Part shown: one piece after another, positions 8,216-16,103 of the stretch
Numbering within the stretch: the first letter of the stretch is position 1
Layout of the letters: every line of letters begins with the position of its first letter
DNA from: a virus
DNA length: 46,214 nucleotides
Virus record (IMG/VR): IMGVR_UViG_3300008050_000082
Coordinates: 1-46,214 of that record
Direction: 5' to 3' (one strand)
Notes under the pieces: model-generated
What the model saw: only the letters and a program-made list of their open reading frames with translations
What the model was told of the DNA's origin: nothing
Database searches by the model: none
Made by a program: the position numbers and the translations under genes

Positions 8216-10351
8216 GTGGCAGTAAATGAGCTGAACAAATATTTCCAACGTCTTAGAACAAGAGAATATCCAGATAATCTTGTGACAAGTGATGAAACAC
8301 TTCCACCAATTATTGTTATGTCTCCACCGACAGCAGATGCAAAAGCAGCTGCAGATGTCCATGACATTCTTGAAGGTTCAATAAAGAAACTGAAAGTATC
8401 AAGAAAGCTTGATAGAGTATCTCACTCACCATTTGTTTTTGATCCTGAGACAATTGATTCTGTTTTTACTATGTTTGGTCTGAACCCGTTTCCAGACGGA
8501 GAAAAATGCATACAGACAATTGATTATGCACAAGCACAGCCCTATATTGCGATTCATTTCTTAGACGGATTTAAGGAAGAGCCAAGGGTTGTTGTTGAAC
8601 TTGACTTAAATGCAAAGTTTCATGAAACAACAATCGATCATGCAAAGAACCCACGCCCGAACCGCGCCTTTGCTGATAGGCCTGAGGTTGCAATTGAAGA
8701 CGTCACGATTCAATATGATGAAGGTCACCTCACTGGACCCTTCAATGATCTCGGAATCGCACACATTGAATATACACTAAAGTTCTTTGACGTTAGTGCA
8801 ATACAACTACAGCCATACCGCCACCTTTTTGCACTCGGCGTTCCAATGCTTTTGCGCTTTGGATGGCGAAACCTTGGTGGCAAAGACTATATTGAGGAGT
8901 TGAAGTTTCAGAACCATGACTACACAATTAGAATCGATGAAGTTGGTGTTGCAACAATAAAGTTTCGTGCGTTGCAGCAGGGTGTCGGTGTCTATGTTTA
9001 TGCTCAACTTGGTGCGTATACAAATAGGGATGCAGCAGGGAAAAGGTTCACGCGAGTCTTTAACATTTACCAAGCACGCCTTGAAAGGCAGCAGCTTGCA
9101 GATGCAAAGATTGATGAGAGAGGCCTTGCAAGCTTTAGAGAGTCAGCTGAATCAGCTGATATACTTGACAGTAAAACATTTGCGTCAGTCTTCACTAAGG
9201 ATGAAGAAGACGAACCTGACGATCTATCAACTGCTTACAGGCATAATATTGATTTGTGTATTAAGCGTATTGATGAAATCTCAACAAACAATGCTCTAAA
9301 TCAATATACATTCGCTTCTCCTCTGATGTCACGCATCCAGAGTAAAGTTGGCGTAAAGACACCAATCAGGGCAGTTACACTCGGCGCGCTGATCAATGAG
9401 TTTGTTGTAAGGGATCTGATTCAGAATGATGTGCCGGTGCTTGACACAGTTATTGTCAGTAATTTCAATGAGAGGGCAGGCGCATATGCTGGTCATAGCA
9501 TGCTCAACTTTCCAATTTTCACTGACGACATAAAAGCGTGGCTGTTGGATGTTAAGAACACAAAAACAGGTGTAACAACATCTGGTTTCTTTTCATGGAT
9601 TATGGCAAATCATGTTGCAAACTACGATCATTATGTGACCAACACACCAACTGCGTTTGTTCGCCCACAGCCGCATGTCTTTACAAGGACAATCACAGTT
9701 GGGAAACGAAAGCTATCTGCGATGTTCTTTATCGATAGAGCTGCCAATATTCCGCTTGCAGAATATTACGGCGGTTTGACACCCACACAGAAGCTTGAAC
9801 TGCAGAAGACACAAGTTCCATCACTTGCATACGGCCGTGCATGTTCACCAATAAGAACAATGAACATGGCGCTTATCAATGATCCTGGACTGCAGGATAT
9901 TATTGTTGCTGAAACAATGGCAGGTAAAAGCTCATCACAGTTGCAATCTGCCATCGGCGTTCCCGCAGGGAGCGTAGCATATAGAGCGCATGAGCCCGAT
10001 CTTGCCAGGCTACAATTTGAAGGTGAAATCGATCTTCTTGGAGTTCCCCACATTCCAATTTATCAGGTGATTGCAATGGATCTAAATTCAGGATTCTGGG
10101 ATGGTCTCTATCAAACAATTGCAATTGAACATCGACTCGGCGCCGGTGAATTTACAACAAATATCCATATTCGCTATTTACACTTGACAGCGCAGCCATC
10201 CAAGGTTGTTGGTCTACGAAATGATACTATTGATGCTGAGGCTGAGAAGATTCTTGAGCAACGTAGTAAAAAGCAAGATGAACAACGGCGCGCGCGCATA
10301 GAAAGCCTTCGTCAGGAAGGCCCACCGCCCTCGGTCATCCGCCGTCGCTAA
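8216..10351 (+). CDS. Large baseplate hub protein
   Basis: 711 residues from GTG 8216. The region around residues 190-260 (LPY-like RHLFALGVPMLLRFGW and a following beta-rich segment) and the C-terminal LGVPHIPIYQVIAMD with HRLGAGEFTTNIHIRY resemble hub proteins of the gp27/late control D type, in which a trimer links the tail tube to the cell-puncturing spike. Overall similarity is too loose to assign a T4 gene number. The C-terminal 40 residues are highly charged (KQDEQRRARIESLRQEG). It is the last gene of the tail block before a new promoter and the polymerase gene. Confidence 0.6.
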   Translation: MAVNELNKYFQRLRTREYPDNLVTSDETLPPIIVMSPPTADAKAAADVHDILEGSIKKLKVSRKLDRVSHSPFVFDPETIDSVFTMFGLNPFPDGEKCIQTIDYAQAQPYIAIHFLDGFKEEPRVVVELDLNAKFHETTIDHAKNPRPNRAFADRPEVAIEDVTIQYDEGHLTGPFNDLGIAHIEYTLKFFDVSAIQLQPYRHLFALGVPMLLRFGWRNLGGKDYIEELKFQNHDYTIRIDEVGVATIKFRALQQGVGVYVYAQLGAYTNRDAAGKRFTRVFNIYQARLERQQLADAKIDERGLASFRESAESADILDSKTFASVFTKDEEDEPDDLSTAYRHNIDLCIKRIDEISTNNALNQYTFASPLMSRIQSKVGVKTPIRAVTLGALINEFVVRDLIQNDVPVLDTVIVSNFNERAGAYAGHSMLNFPIFTDDIKAWLLDVKNTKTGVTTSGFFSWIMANHVANYDHYVTNTPTAFVRPQPHVFTRTITVGKRKLSAMFFIDRAANIPLAEYYGGLTPTQKLELQKTQVPSLAYGRACSPIRTMNMALINDPGLQDIIVAETMAGKSSSQLQSAIGVPAGSVAYRAHEPDLARLQFEGEIDLLGVPHIPIYQVIAMDLNSGFWDGLYQTIAIEHRLGAGEFTTNIHIRYLHLTAQPSKVVGLRNDTIDAEAEKILEQRSKKQDEQRRARIESLRQEGPPPSVIRRR

Positions 10352-10361
10352 TCACTTTAGC

Positions 10362-10390
10362 TTGTTTAAAACTAAGTAAATTCATAAAAT
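10362..10390 (+). promoter_or_regulatory. Candidate sigma70-type promoter before the polymerase gene
   Basis: TTGTTT at 10362-10367 and TAAAAT at 10385-10390 are separated by 17 bases, in the 65-base gap between the last baseplate gene and the family A polymerase. Unlike the TTCCG-type sites elsewhere in this window, the -35 part is closer to the bacterial TTGACA. It marks a likely switch from late tail genes to replication genes. Confidence 0.45.
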
Positions 10391-10416
10391 CCGGCCAAGA
10401 GATATAATGAACTTAC

Positions 10417-11652
10417 ATGGAATATTGTGTTTATACGGTTCTCGGAAGCTCTGCTTTCTGTGAGGGTTATGGTTTTCTTAGCACAATAGATCTACGCGAA
10501 GTGATGCATGCGTCTGACAGCATATTCGTTACACACAATCGCGAGACGCTAGGCACTCAAAAAAGTGTGAATATTCACTATCTCATTAAGCTTTTAGGTG
10601 TTGGTGTGGATATTGGTAGTGTCAAGTTGACAAGCAGAAACAGCATGCTGGTCCAACTTTTCGAGTCTGGAATACGTGCCCACGTTCATGCTGGCATACC
10701 AATCCAGAATTACAAGGTTGATGAGCTATTTCCGCAGCACACTGTAGAAAGTTACCTGCAAGCTCGTACTGCTTTGACAAGAGACATTCTTGATAAGGCA
10801 ATTCTTCTTTCTTTCTTTGATGAGCATTTAGCTTTCTATAATGAGATGATCATTCCGCTTGACAGTGTATTAATTGAGATGGCAAAGCAGCCAGTTTCAA
10901 CAACCACAGGAGCTGAAAAGATTGAAATGTCACCTGCATCAACACGCCTTGGGCGCCTGTCTGTAGTTAGAGGAACAAACATCCTGAATATTAGAAAGCC
11001 TGAACGTAGCAAGTTTGTTAGTAGATTTGATGAGGGTGAATTAGTTCACTACGATTTCAAAGCAATTGATTTTCGCATCGCACTTTTTGATGCAGGCTAT
11101 TCAAAGGTTGCGATGGTAGAAGACCTGTACACACAAATTAAAGAAATGACAGGACTGCCGATGCGCCGCGACAATATCAAAGTGCTTGCGCTTGGCAGGT
11201 TGTATGGAATGGCAATGTCGACTGCAAGTAAGAAGTTTGGGGTGCCACAATCCAGGGTCGAAGAGTACATTACCATGTTTAGCGCCGCATTTCCAGGTAT
11301 TGCAACACGTCGACGAGAGCTCGAAAACGAGTTTGTTGACAATGAGGGTGTAGTTTTCAACTGGTTTGGGCGACCAGTCCACGTTGACAAGCAACGAAAT
11401 GCTTATCAGAATTACATAGCATCAAACACAGCTGATATTTGTAGTCTAGCATATCGCGCTGTATATGAAAATCTAATACAGGATACTGAGCGGAAGGTTG
11501 TTATGTTTCTTCACGACGCGATTATTGTTGATCAAGCGCCAAATACAGAGCGGGGTGACATTGCCCAAATCATGCGGAATATTTTACCAGATTTGGGTAA
11601 GTTCCATGTGAGTATTACAAGCGGTAAAAATCTTATGGAAGCAACTAGTTAA
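10417..11652 (+). CDS. Family A DNA polymerase, polymerase domain only
   Basis: 411 residues, much shorter than E. coli Pol I (928) or T7 gp5 (704). Motif A is seen as YDFKAIDFRIALFD (Asp213), motif B as RRDNIKVLALGRLYG (about 250-264) and motif C as MFLHDAIIVD (His366-Asp367), so both metal-binding aspartates are present; the usual HDE reads HDA. I see no 3'-5' exonuclease motifs in the N-terminal 200 residues, which are unlike other Pol I parts. A separate 5' nuclease gene lies at 18794. It may fill gaps, while the DnaE at 28966 could be the main replicase; this division is inference. Confidence 0.82.
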   Translation: MEYCVYTVLGSSAFCEGYGFLSTIDLREVMHASDSIFVTHNRETLGTQKSVNIHYLIKLLGVGVDIGSVKLTSRNSMLVQLFESGIRAHVHAGIPIQNYKVDELFPQHTVESYLQARTALTRDILDKAILLSFFDEHLAFYNEMIIPLDSVLIEMAKQPVSTTTGAEKIEMSPASTRLGRLSVVRGTNILNIRKPERSKFVSRFDEGELVHYDFKAIDFRIALFDAGYSKVAMVEDLYTQIKEMTGLPMRRDNIKVLALGRLYGMAMSTASKKFGVPQSRVEEYITMFSAAFPGIATRRRELENEFVDNEGVVFNWFGRPVHVDKQRNAYQNYIASNTADICSLAYRAVYENLIQDTERKVVMFLHDAIIVDQAPNTERGDIAQIMRNILPDLGKFHVSITSGKNLMEATS

Positions 11653-11655
11653 GGC

Positions 11656-11808
11656 ATGAAGTTTCCAACAATCACTGGTCTCTTAACAGAAGCTGAAGGT
11701 GCCTCACATCTTGTTAAAGCTTTGCTGAAATACAAAGATGACCGGGCTGTGATGGCCATGCCAGGACTATACACACCTGGGAGCCCACACTGGAAGAAGG
11801 ACACATAA
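11656..11808 (+). CDS. Small unknown protein (50 aa)
   Basis: A 50-codon frame from ATG 11656 to TAA 11806-11808 fills the gap between the polymerase and the metallopeptidase-like gene. It starts MKFPTITGLLTEAEG and ends LYTPGSPHWKKDT. The near-exact fit between neighbours and the AAGG just upstream support it as a gene. Function is unknown. Confidence 0.5.
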   Translation: MKFPTITGLLTEAEGASHLVKALLKYKDDRAVMAMPGLYTPGSPHWKKDT

Positions 11809-11811
11809 CGC

Positions 11812-13779
11812 ATGAAGATTAACGAAGATAACAGGCGAGTAGACACACTTCGCAACCGTGAGTTATGGGGAGCTGTCAAGAAGTTCATTCACAGTAAGGG
11901 TAAGCCTGACGTAAAGTTTCAGACACGCCATGATAGAGAAACTGTTGGGCGGGCAGATGATGGTGACAAAATCCACTTGGCTCCTGCGTCAGATGTCAAC
12001 GTCCTTAGAGTTATTGATGGTGATAAAGTTGTAGTCAAGAAAGGCAGTAAAGAATATACATTCGCGCCGTCTTCATTACTCATTATGAACCTCGACGATC
12101 TTCCACTCAATCGTAAGCCTGAGGGTGTTGCCAAAGAAGAGCGCTTTCTTAAGGATGCACAAGCAGGGGAGCTTGAGATTGAGGGCCTTGATTACATTCC
12201 TGGGTCTGTAAAGTACGTCGGGAAGAGCCGTAAGAAATCAGACTTTACAATCCAGGAAAAAGATGGCACTGTTTATAACGTCTCATTCAAGTATCTTGGC
12301 GCTGGGCAGCCATCAATAATGTCAAATCTTCCAAGGCCATCAAGGGATGAGCCATGGTTGCAGACGATGATTAAGCATGAGGGTCTCAATTCTGATCATG
12401 TTGAAGAGCTAATGAAGCTTGGCATGATGAAGAAGGGTTTCCCATATTGGCATGATGATTTGGGAATGGATGACGCTGTGTTCAAGGCGCTTACCCGGGC
12501 ATTCACAATGTATCTTGATCGCCACGGTGTTGTTGATCCTGTAAACGCGGTTATGACTGCCAAGGATCCCGACCTGAAGGATATTCTTTTCTTCAGATCA
12601 TTCGATGATTTCTGGGATGTCCATGGTGGGAAGGTCCACTTTGTTGCTGACACAAAAACGACATTTAGTATAAAGTTATACACATCAGATAAAGAGCGTG
12701 AGAAGAAGGACGAAGCTGACAAGCTCGCCAAGCAAGAAAAGAAGATGGATGAGGCTTCGCACAACTTGCTTAATCTTCTTGCCGAAGGTCCCATTCCTAT
12801 CAATTCGAGTTTTGTGAAAGAAATTACAAACGAGCTGCTTCGAAAGCTCTATATCAAAATTAAGATTGGTGATGCTGAGAAAACCTTACTTGAACTTGTT
12901 GGCGGTGATGAAGAACGTGCGTTAGTTGCCATTGGTTTTGATGAAAAGATTGAGGGAACGAACCAAAAGATCTATGTCAAGGCTGGTTTATTTGTTGGAG
13001 AAGCAAGCGGTCCAGAGAAACTTTTTGCAAAAACAAATGGTGCAGCTGGTGTTGAGGATGGCGAATATAAAATCGGTATCAATCTCAATAGTTCAATTGT
13101 TGCTGGCGATCTTCTTGTTATTTATGACATTGACCATGCTTCGCTTGTCGAATCCTTTGAAGCGATTGTCGCTCATGAACTGACACACATTCGAGACAAT
13201 GCAGTGACAGCAAAGAAAGATTGGGGCGAAAAGCAGATTAACAAGTATGAGCGGCAGCGTGCGTCTACAATGAAGAAATTCACTGGTTTCAATGATAGTT
13301 GGGCTGGTGAGCTGGCGTATTTGACTGACATGCCTGAAATTAAGGCTCGTGAATCTGAAACAGTGCATCTTATTAGAACGCATCTGCCACAACTTCTTGG
13401 CGATCGTTATACAACAGATAATCATCCGCATATTTGGCCAGCAGCTAGAAAAAATAAGCTGATCAAGAATATTGTCATGAGTAAGAAGTTCATGCAGCGT
13501 GATCTTCATACGTTGATTAATAGTCAAAAATATGAAAAACTGCAAGGCCTAAAAGCATTTCGAAAGTTTCGGCGCAAGATTTTGCAAACAGCAGTTGCAG
13601 CAGCGCGTGATGAACTTAAGAAGCATTATGATAAGCGCAGCGCTGGAATGCGAGAACTTGCTGATGCTGTTGTGATGGATGAAGTAATTAACGACTACTG
13701 GTACGACATGGGTGCCGATAAGCCTGACGACTTTGAAAAGTTTCGGGCAGAAGCAAGAAAGAGATTATGGAGCAAGTAA
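11812..13779 (+). CDS. Large protein with HELTH zinc metallopeptidase motif
   Basis: 655 residues. The N-terminal part (1-160) contains two SH3-like beta segments (INVLRVIDGDKVVVKKGSKE type). The middle is helical. Near residue 454 is VAHELTHIRD, an HExxH zinc motif of the HELTH type, with GELAYLTDMPEIKARESE about 45-60 residues later offering a third acidic ligand. The C-terminus is basic. This pattern fits a zincin-type peptidase, but targets are unknown; it could process phage proteins or act on a host protein. A second HELTH protein is encoded at 41725. The ATG follows AAGAAGGA. Confidence 0.6.
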   Translation: MKINEDNRRVDTLRNRELWGAVKKFIHSKGKPDVKFQTRHDRETVGRADDGDKIHLAPASDVNVLRVIDGDKVVVKKGSKEYTFAPSSLLIMNLDDLPLNRKPEGVAKEERFLKDAQAGELEIEGLDYIPGSVKYVGKSRKKSDFTIQEKDGTVYNVSFKYLGAGQPSIMSNLPRPSRDEPWLQTMIKHEGLNSDHVEELMKLGMMKKGFPYWHDDLGMDDAVFKALTRAFTMYLDRHGVVDPVNAVMTAKDPDLKDILFFRSFDDFWDVHGGKVHFVADTKTTFSIKLYTSDKEREKKDEADKLAKQEKKMDEASHNLLNLLAEGPIPINSSFVKEITNELLRKLYIKIKIGDAEKTLLELVGGDEERALVAIGFDEKIEGTNQKIYVKAGLFVGEASGPEKLFAKTNGAAGVEDGEYKIGINLNSSIVAGDLLVIYDIDHASLVESFEAIVAHELTHIRDNAVTAKKDWGEKQINKYERQRASTMKKFTGFNDSWAGELAYLTDMPEIKARESETVHLIRTHLPQLLGDRYTTDNHPHIWPAARKNKLIKNIVMSKKFMQRDLHTLINSQKYEKLQGLKAFRKFRRKILQTAVAAARDELKKHYDKRSAGMRELADAVVMDEVINDYWYDMGADKPDDFEKFRAEARKRLWSK

Positions 13780-14231
13780 TAAACATCGCGACCCCAGGCT
13801 TCAGCTTGAAGGATCCACCCCAATTCAGTTTTTCACTTGATTTAGAGCGCTTTGATTCTGTATCAGTAGAGCTGCAAGGATTTATTGAAGAGCAAACCGC
13901 AGCTGTACCTGGCTTTGTTGGTGAGATGATGCTCGCCGAAGCGCGCTGGATGGCAAACCAAAAGAATATTGCTGAATTTATTACTGACTCAATTGGAACC
14001 GACGCTGACCGCTTTGTTGTATACATCGCACCTTCTACGATTTATTATGGAGGTATGTTAATCATCAAGGAAATCTTGGATCTCTATTTAACAACAGTCA
14101 GGAAGTATCCAAGCCACGAGGGCAGAGTTGCTTTGAAGCTTGTTGATGACGGTTCTGGGAATGAAGCCTTTGATTTCGTCAGGGCTCACCTCACAGGGCT
14201 TGGTCATAAATTTGAGGTTATAAAACTGTGA
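13767..14231 (+). CDS. Unknown protein
   Basis: 154 residues from ATG 13767, overlapping the end of the preceding gene by 13 bases, which suggests coupled translation. No family recognised. It looks like a mixed alpha/beta globular protein: an acidic N-terminal half and a C-terminal half with strands (RFVVYIAPS, RVALKLVDD) and a helix (AFDFVRAHLTGLG). Its stop overlaps the next start by GTGA. Confidence 0.6.
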   Translation: MEQVINIATPGFSLKDPPQFSFSLDLERFDSVSVELQGFIEEQTAAVPGFVGEMMLAEARWMANQKNIAEFITDSIGTDADRFVVYIAPSTIYYGGMLIIKEILDLYLTTVRKYPSHEGRVALKLVDDGSGNEAFDFVRAHLTGLGHKFEVIKL

Positions 14232-14446
14232 GTGCTCCTCGTTATATGGTTACACTGTCTGTTCCTGGGACGAACCTGAAGAAGACAGTGAAGCTAAAAA
14301 CAATCCTTGGCAACCATAAAGAACTTGCTGCAGAGATTGCTTCAATGAATTGGAGGCAAATTGCTAATAACGCAGCTGTTGAAGCAGGCGGAGTTGGTGT
14401 CACAGCAGATGAATTTGGTGCGTATTACTTGGCACTTATTTCTTAG
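14228..14446 (+). CDS. Unknown small protein
   Basis: 72 residues from GTG 14228, joined to the previous gene by a GTGA overlap. It begins with a beta-strand pair (YMVTLSVPG, KKTVKLKTILG) followed by helices, ending FGAYYLALIS. No family recognised. It is the last gene of the run that began at 10417; a new promoter lies immediately downstream. Confidence 0.6.
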   Translation: MSAPRYMVTLSVPGTNLKKTVKLKTILGNHKELAAEIASMNWRQIANNAAVEAGGVGVTADEFGAYYLALIS

Positions 14447-14463
14447 AATCCTGTGCAATCTTA

Positions 14464-14499
14464 ACAACTTGGAAGGTTCCAAAGTGAAAACCAAGTTGT
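14464..14499 (+). promoter_or_regulatory. Inverted repeat across a promoter (operator- or attenuator-like)
   Basis: ACAACTTGG at 14464-14472 is the perfect reverse complement of CCAAGTTGT at 14491-14499, with 18 bases between. Inside lies a second dyad, TTGGAAGGTTCCAA at 14469-14482. The arms flank the candidate -35 hexamer (14476-14481), and the right arm runs into the -10 hexamer (14499-14504). A repressor site or DNA cruciform is possible; the sequence does not tell which. Confidence 0.45.
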
Positions 14500-14504
14500 A
14501 CAAT
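14476..14504 (+). promoter_or_regulatory. Candidate phage promoter (GTTCCA, 17 bases, TACAAT)
   Basis: GTTCCA at 14476-14481 and TACAAT at 14499-14504 are separated by 17 bases, matching the TTCCG/17/TANAAT signature in other gaps with A in place of G. It stands 34 bases before the gene at 14538 and would also drive the gp32-like gene after it. Confidence 0.55.
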
Positions 14505-14537
14505 AAGGTAGGTTAAAACTACTTATACGAGGTTGAT

Positions 14538-14924
14538 ATGAGGAATCAAGGTGTGCTACTTTGCACATTTGTTGATGCTGAAGTAGAGCTGGATGCAGCA
14601 TTAGATTATGTCAATACAACATATTCTCCACCAAGAGTATTTGTATTGGGTACAACAGATAGGGATGACACGCGATTTGCTTTGACTTTTAATGTTGATG
14701 AACAAACATTAAAGCAAGTAGATTTAGGAAATGAACCTTTAGAGATGATTCGGGTTCATAGAAACAGTGGAACAAATACACTGTTTACATTAAACGCATT
14801 AAATGCCATTAAGGGCAATGGAGATATAGTAAACTGGCAAAAACATAGAAATAGCATTATTACAACCCACAAGGGCCGATTAAGACACTTTCATACACGG
14901 CTCAACTCAATTATAAATAAATAA
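14538..14924 (+). CDS. Unknown conserved-type phage protein
   Basis: 128 residues. The C-terminal half (NTLFTLNALNAIKGNG, then VNWQKHRNSIIT) resembles small proteins I have seen in other large phages, of unknown function. The N-terminal half is a mixed alpha/beta segment. GAGG lies just before the ATG. It is the first gene after the promoter at 14476 and precedes the single-strand binding protein gene by 47 bases. Confidence 0.6.
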   Translation: MRNQGVLLCTFVDAEVELDAALDYVNTTYSPPRVFVLGTTDRDDTRFALTFNVDEQTLKQVDLGNEPLEMIRVHRNSGTNTLFTLNALNAIKGNGDIVNWQKHRNSIITTHKGRLRHFHTRLNSIINK

Positions 14925-14971
14925 CAAACAATAATTTACACAAACACCCATAACATAAAGGAAACATACCC

Positions 14972-15727
14972 ATGGGCATGAATGAAGCACTACGTGCACG
15001 ACTCCAAGGCGCAATTGATCGCGCCAACAATAAGCGACAGAACGACCTATACAAGCCGACAGAGAATAAGACAGAGCGTGTCAGAATTCTTCCATACGGC
15101 GAAGATGGTTACCCATTTGAGGAAGTTTTCTTCCATTATGGTGTAGGAAAGGGCGCCGTTCGCTGTCCAAAGCGCAATAACAATGAGCCTTGTGCTATTT
15201 GTGAATTCGTCTCTGAGCTCTACGATTCTGGAAATGATGCATCTGTGCAAGTTGCCAAGGATATTCGAGCCAAGGTCAGCTATTTTACTCCCGTTCTTAT
15301 TCGCGAAGGTGAAGAGGCTGGTGAGGCCAAGTGGTTCCGTCTCAATAAGACCAACTTTACTTACGTCGTAGGTAAGATGATGGATGAGGACTATGGAATG
15401 GTCCAAGATCCTGTTGACGGAATCGATCTTAAGGTCACTCTGACGCCGAAGGATCCAGCAGCTGGCCAGAATTGGCCAAAGACTGAACTTGATTTTGCAC
15501 GCAAGAATTCACCATTAATCGATGGCGATGATGATCGTGATCTTGACGAAATCATGGAAAGCTTGAAGCCGCTGGTGCAAATCTACGGTCTTTCAACACC
15601 TGAGGAAGTTAAGGAGCGCCTTTCTGATTACCTCGACGGTGACGCAAAGGCTACTGACACATCAATAGGGACTGTTCGAGGTTCCGGATCAGATGATGCT
15701 GTTGAGGCTGCAGTAGCAAACCTATAA
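14972..15727 (+). CDS. Single-stranded DNA-binding protein, T4 gp32-like
   Basis: 251 residues. The segment RVRILPYGEDGYPFEEVFFH followed by Cys65, Cys74 and Cys77 gives a His55-Cys-Cys-Cys zinc site with the spacing style of T4 gp32 (His-Cys-x9-Cys-x2-Cys). The family coats single-stranded DNA at the fork and organises helicase, polymerase and recombinase. The basic N-terminal 25 residues match the cooperative binding arm. The C-terminus is acidic (DLDEIMESL, DDAVEAAV), as expected for the protein-partner tail. AAAGGA sits 9 bases before ATG 14972. A strong 19-bp inverted repeat follows the stop. Confidence 0.88.
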   Translation: MGMNEALRARLQGAIDRANNKRQNDLYKPTENKTERVRILPYGEDGYPFEEVFFHYGVGKGAVRCPKRNNNEPCAICEFVSELYDSGNDASVQVAKDIRAKVSYFTPVLIREGEEAGEAKWFRLNKTNFTYVVGKMMDEDYGMVQDPVDGIDLKVTLTPKDPAAGQNWPKTELDFARKNSPLIDGDDDRDLDEIMESLKPLVQIYGLSTPEEVKERLSDYLDGDAKATDTSIGTVRGSGSDDAVEAAVANL

Positions 15728-15733
15728 TAGAAA

Positions 15734-15788
15734 CTGTTGGGTCCCCGACCGACATAGGCTTCGACGAGCTCGGTCGGGGACCCAACAG
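15734..15788 (+). terminator. Perfect 19-bp inverted repeat after the gp32-like gene
   Basis: 15734-15752 is the exact reverse complement of 15770-15788, with a 17-base loop that has a small inner GCT/AGC pairing. The stem is G/C-rich. It lies 7 bases after the stop of the gp32-like gene. There is no T run on its 3' side, so it is not a textbook intrinsic terminator. It may still stop or slow transcription, or protect the 3' end of the abundant gp32-type mRNA from exonucleases. Confidence 0.6.
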
Positions 15789-15816
15789 CCTTCGGGTATA
15801 CACAGATTGGACTGCA

Positions 15817-16098
15817 GTGGAATACGTTTATAAAATGCCGTTGAGTGGCAACATTATCTTGCGAACCTCTGAAGAAATTACAGAGATGGAAGCAAGTCGC
15901 CGCGGCCTTGAATTGATAAACGCTCTGTCAGCAGAGGACGACTTAAATTGGACGCTTACGCAAGCAGGTAATGTTCATGTCCATGATATTAGAGCATATC
16001 TTCACGCTGAAGATGAATATGAGATTGCCTTGAATGGTCTAACAATTGGCCGTGCCGAGTTAGCTGGCAGAATTCTTGAAAAGGCAAACGGAGAATAG
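15817..16098 (+). CDS. Unknown small acidic protein
   Basis: 93 residues from GTG 15817; no ATG is available until residue 7, and the ribosome site is weak. No family recognised. It is acidic with a predicted beta/alpha mix, and includes NVHVHDIRAYLHAEDEYEI. It lies between the large inverted repeat and the recombinase gene, 5 bases before the latter, so it is probably co-transcribed with it. Confidence 0.55.
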   Translation: MEYVYKMPLSGNIILRTSEEITEMEASRRGLELINALSAEDDLNWTLTQAGNVHVHDIRAYLHAEDEYEIALNGLTIGRAELAGRILEKANGE

Positions 16099-16103
16099 AA
16101 AAC

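Noticed and set aside
14912-14919. TATAAATA, identical to the T4 late promoter core
   Set aside because: It overlaps the very end of the 14538 gene in an A/T-rich stretch, no other tail gene here has it upstream, and the following gene is a replication gene. Treated as chance.
15734-15788. The inverted repeat as a tRNA or CRISPR remnant
   Set aside because: There is no cloverleaf and only one repeat pair; a single long hairpin explains it.
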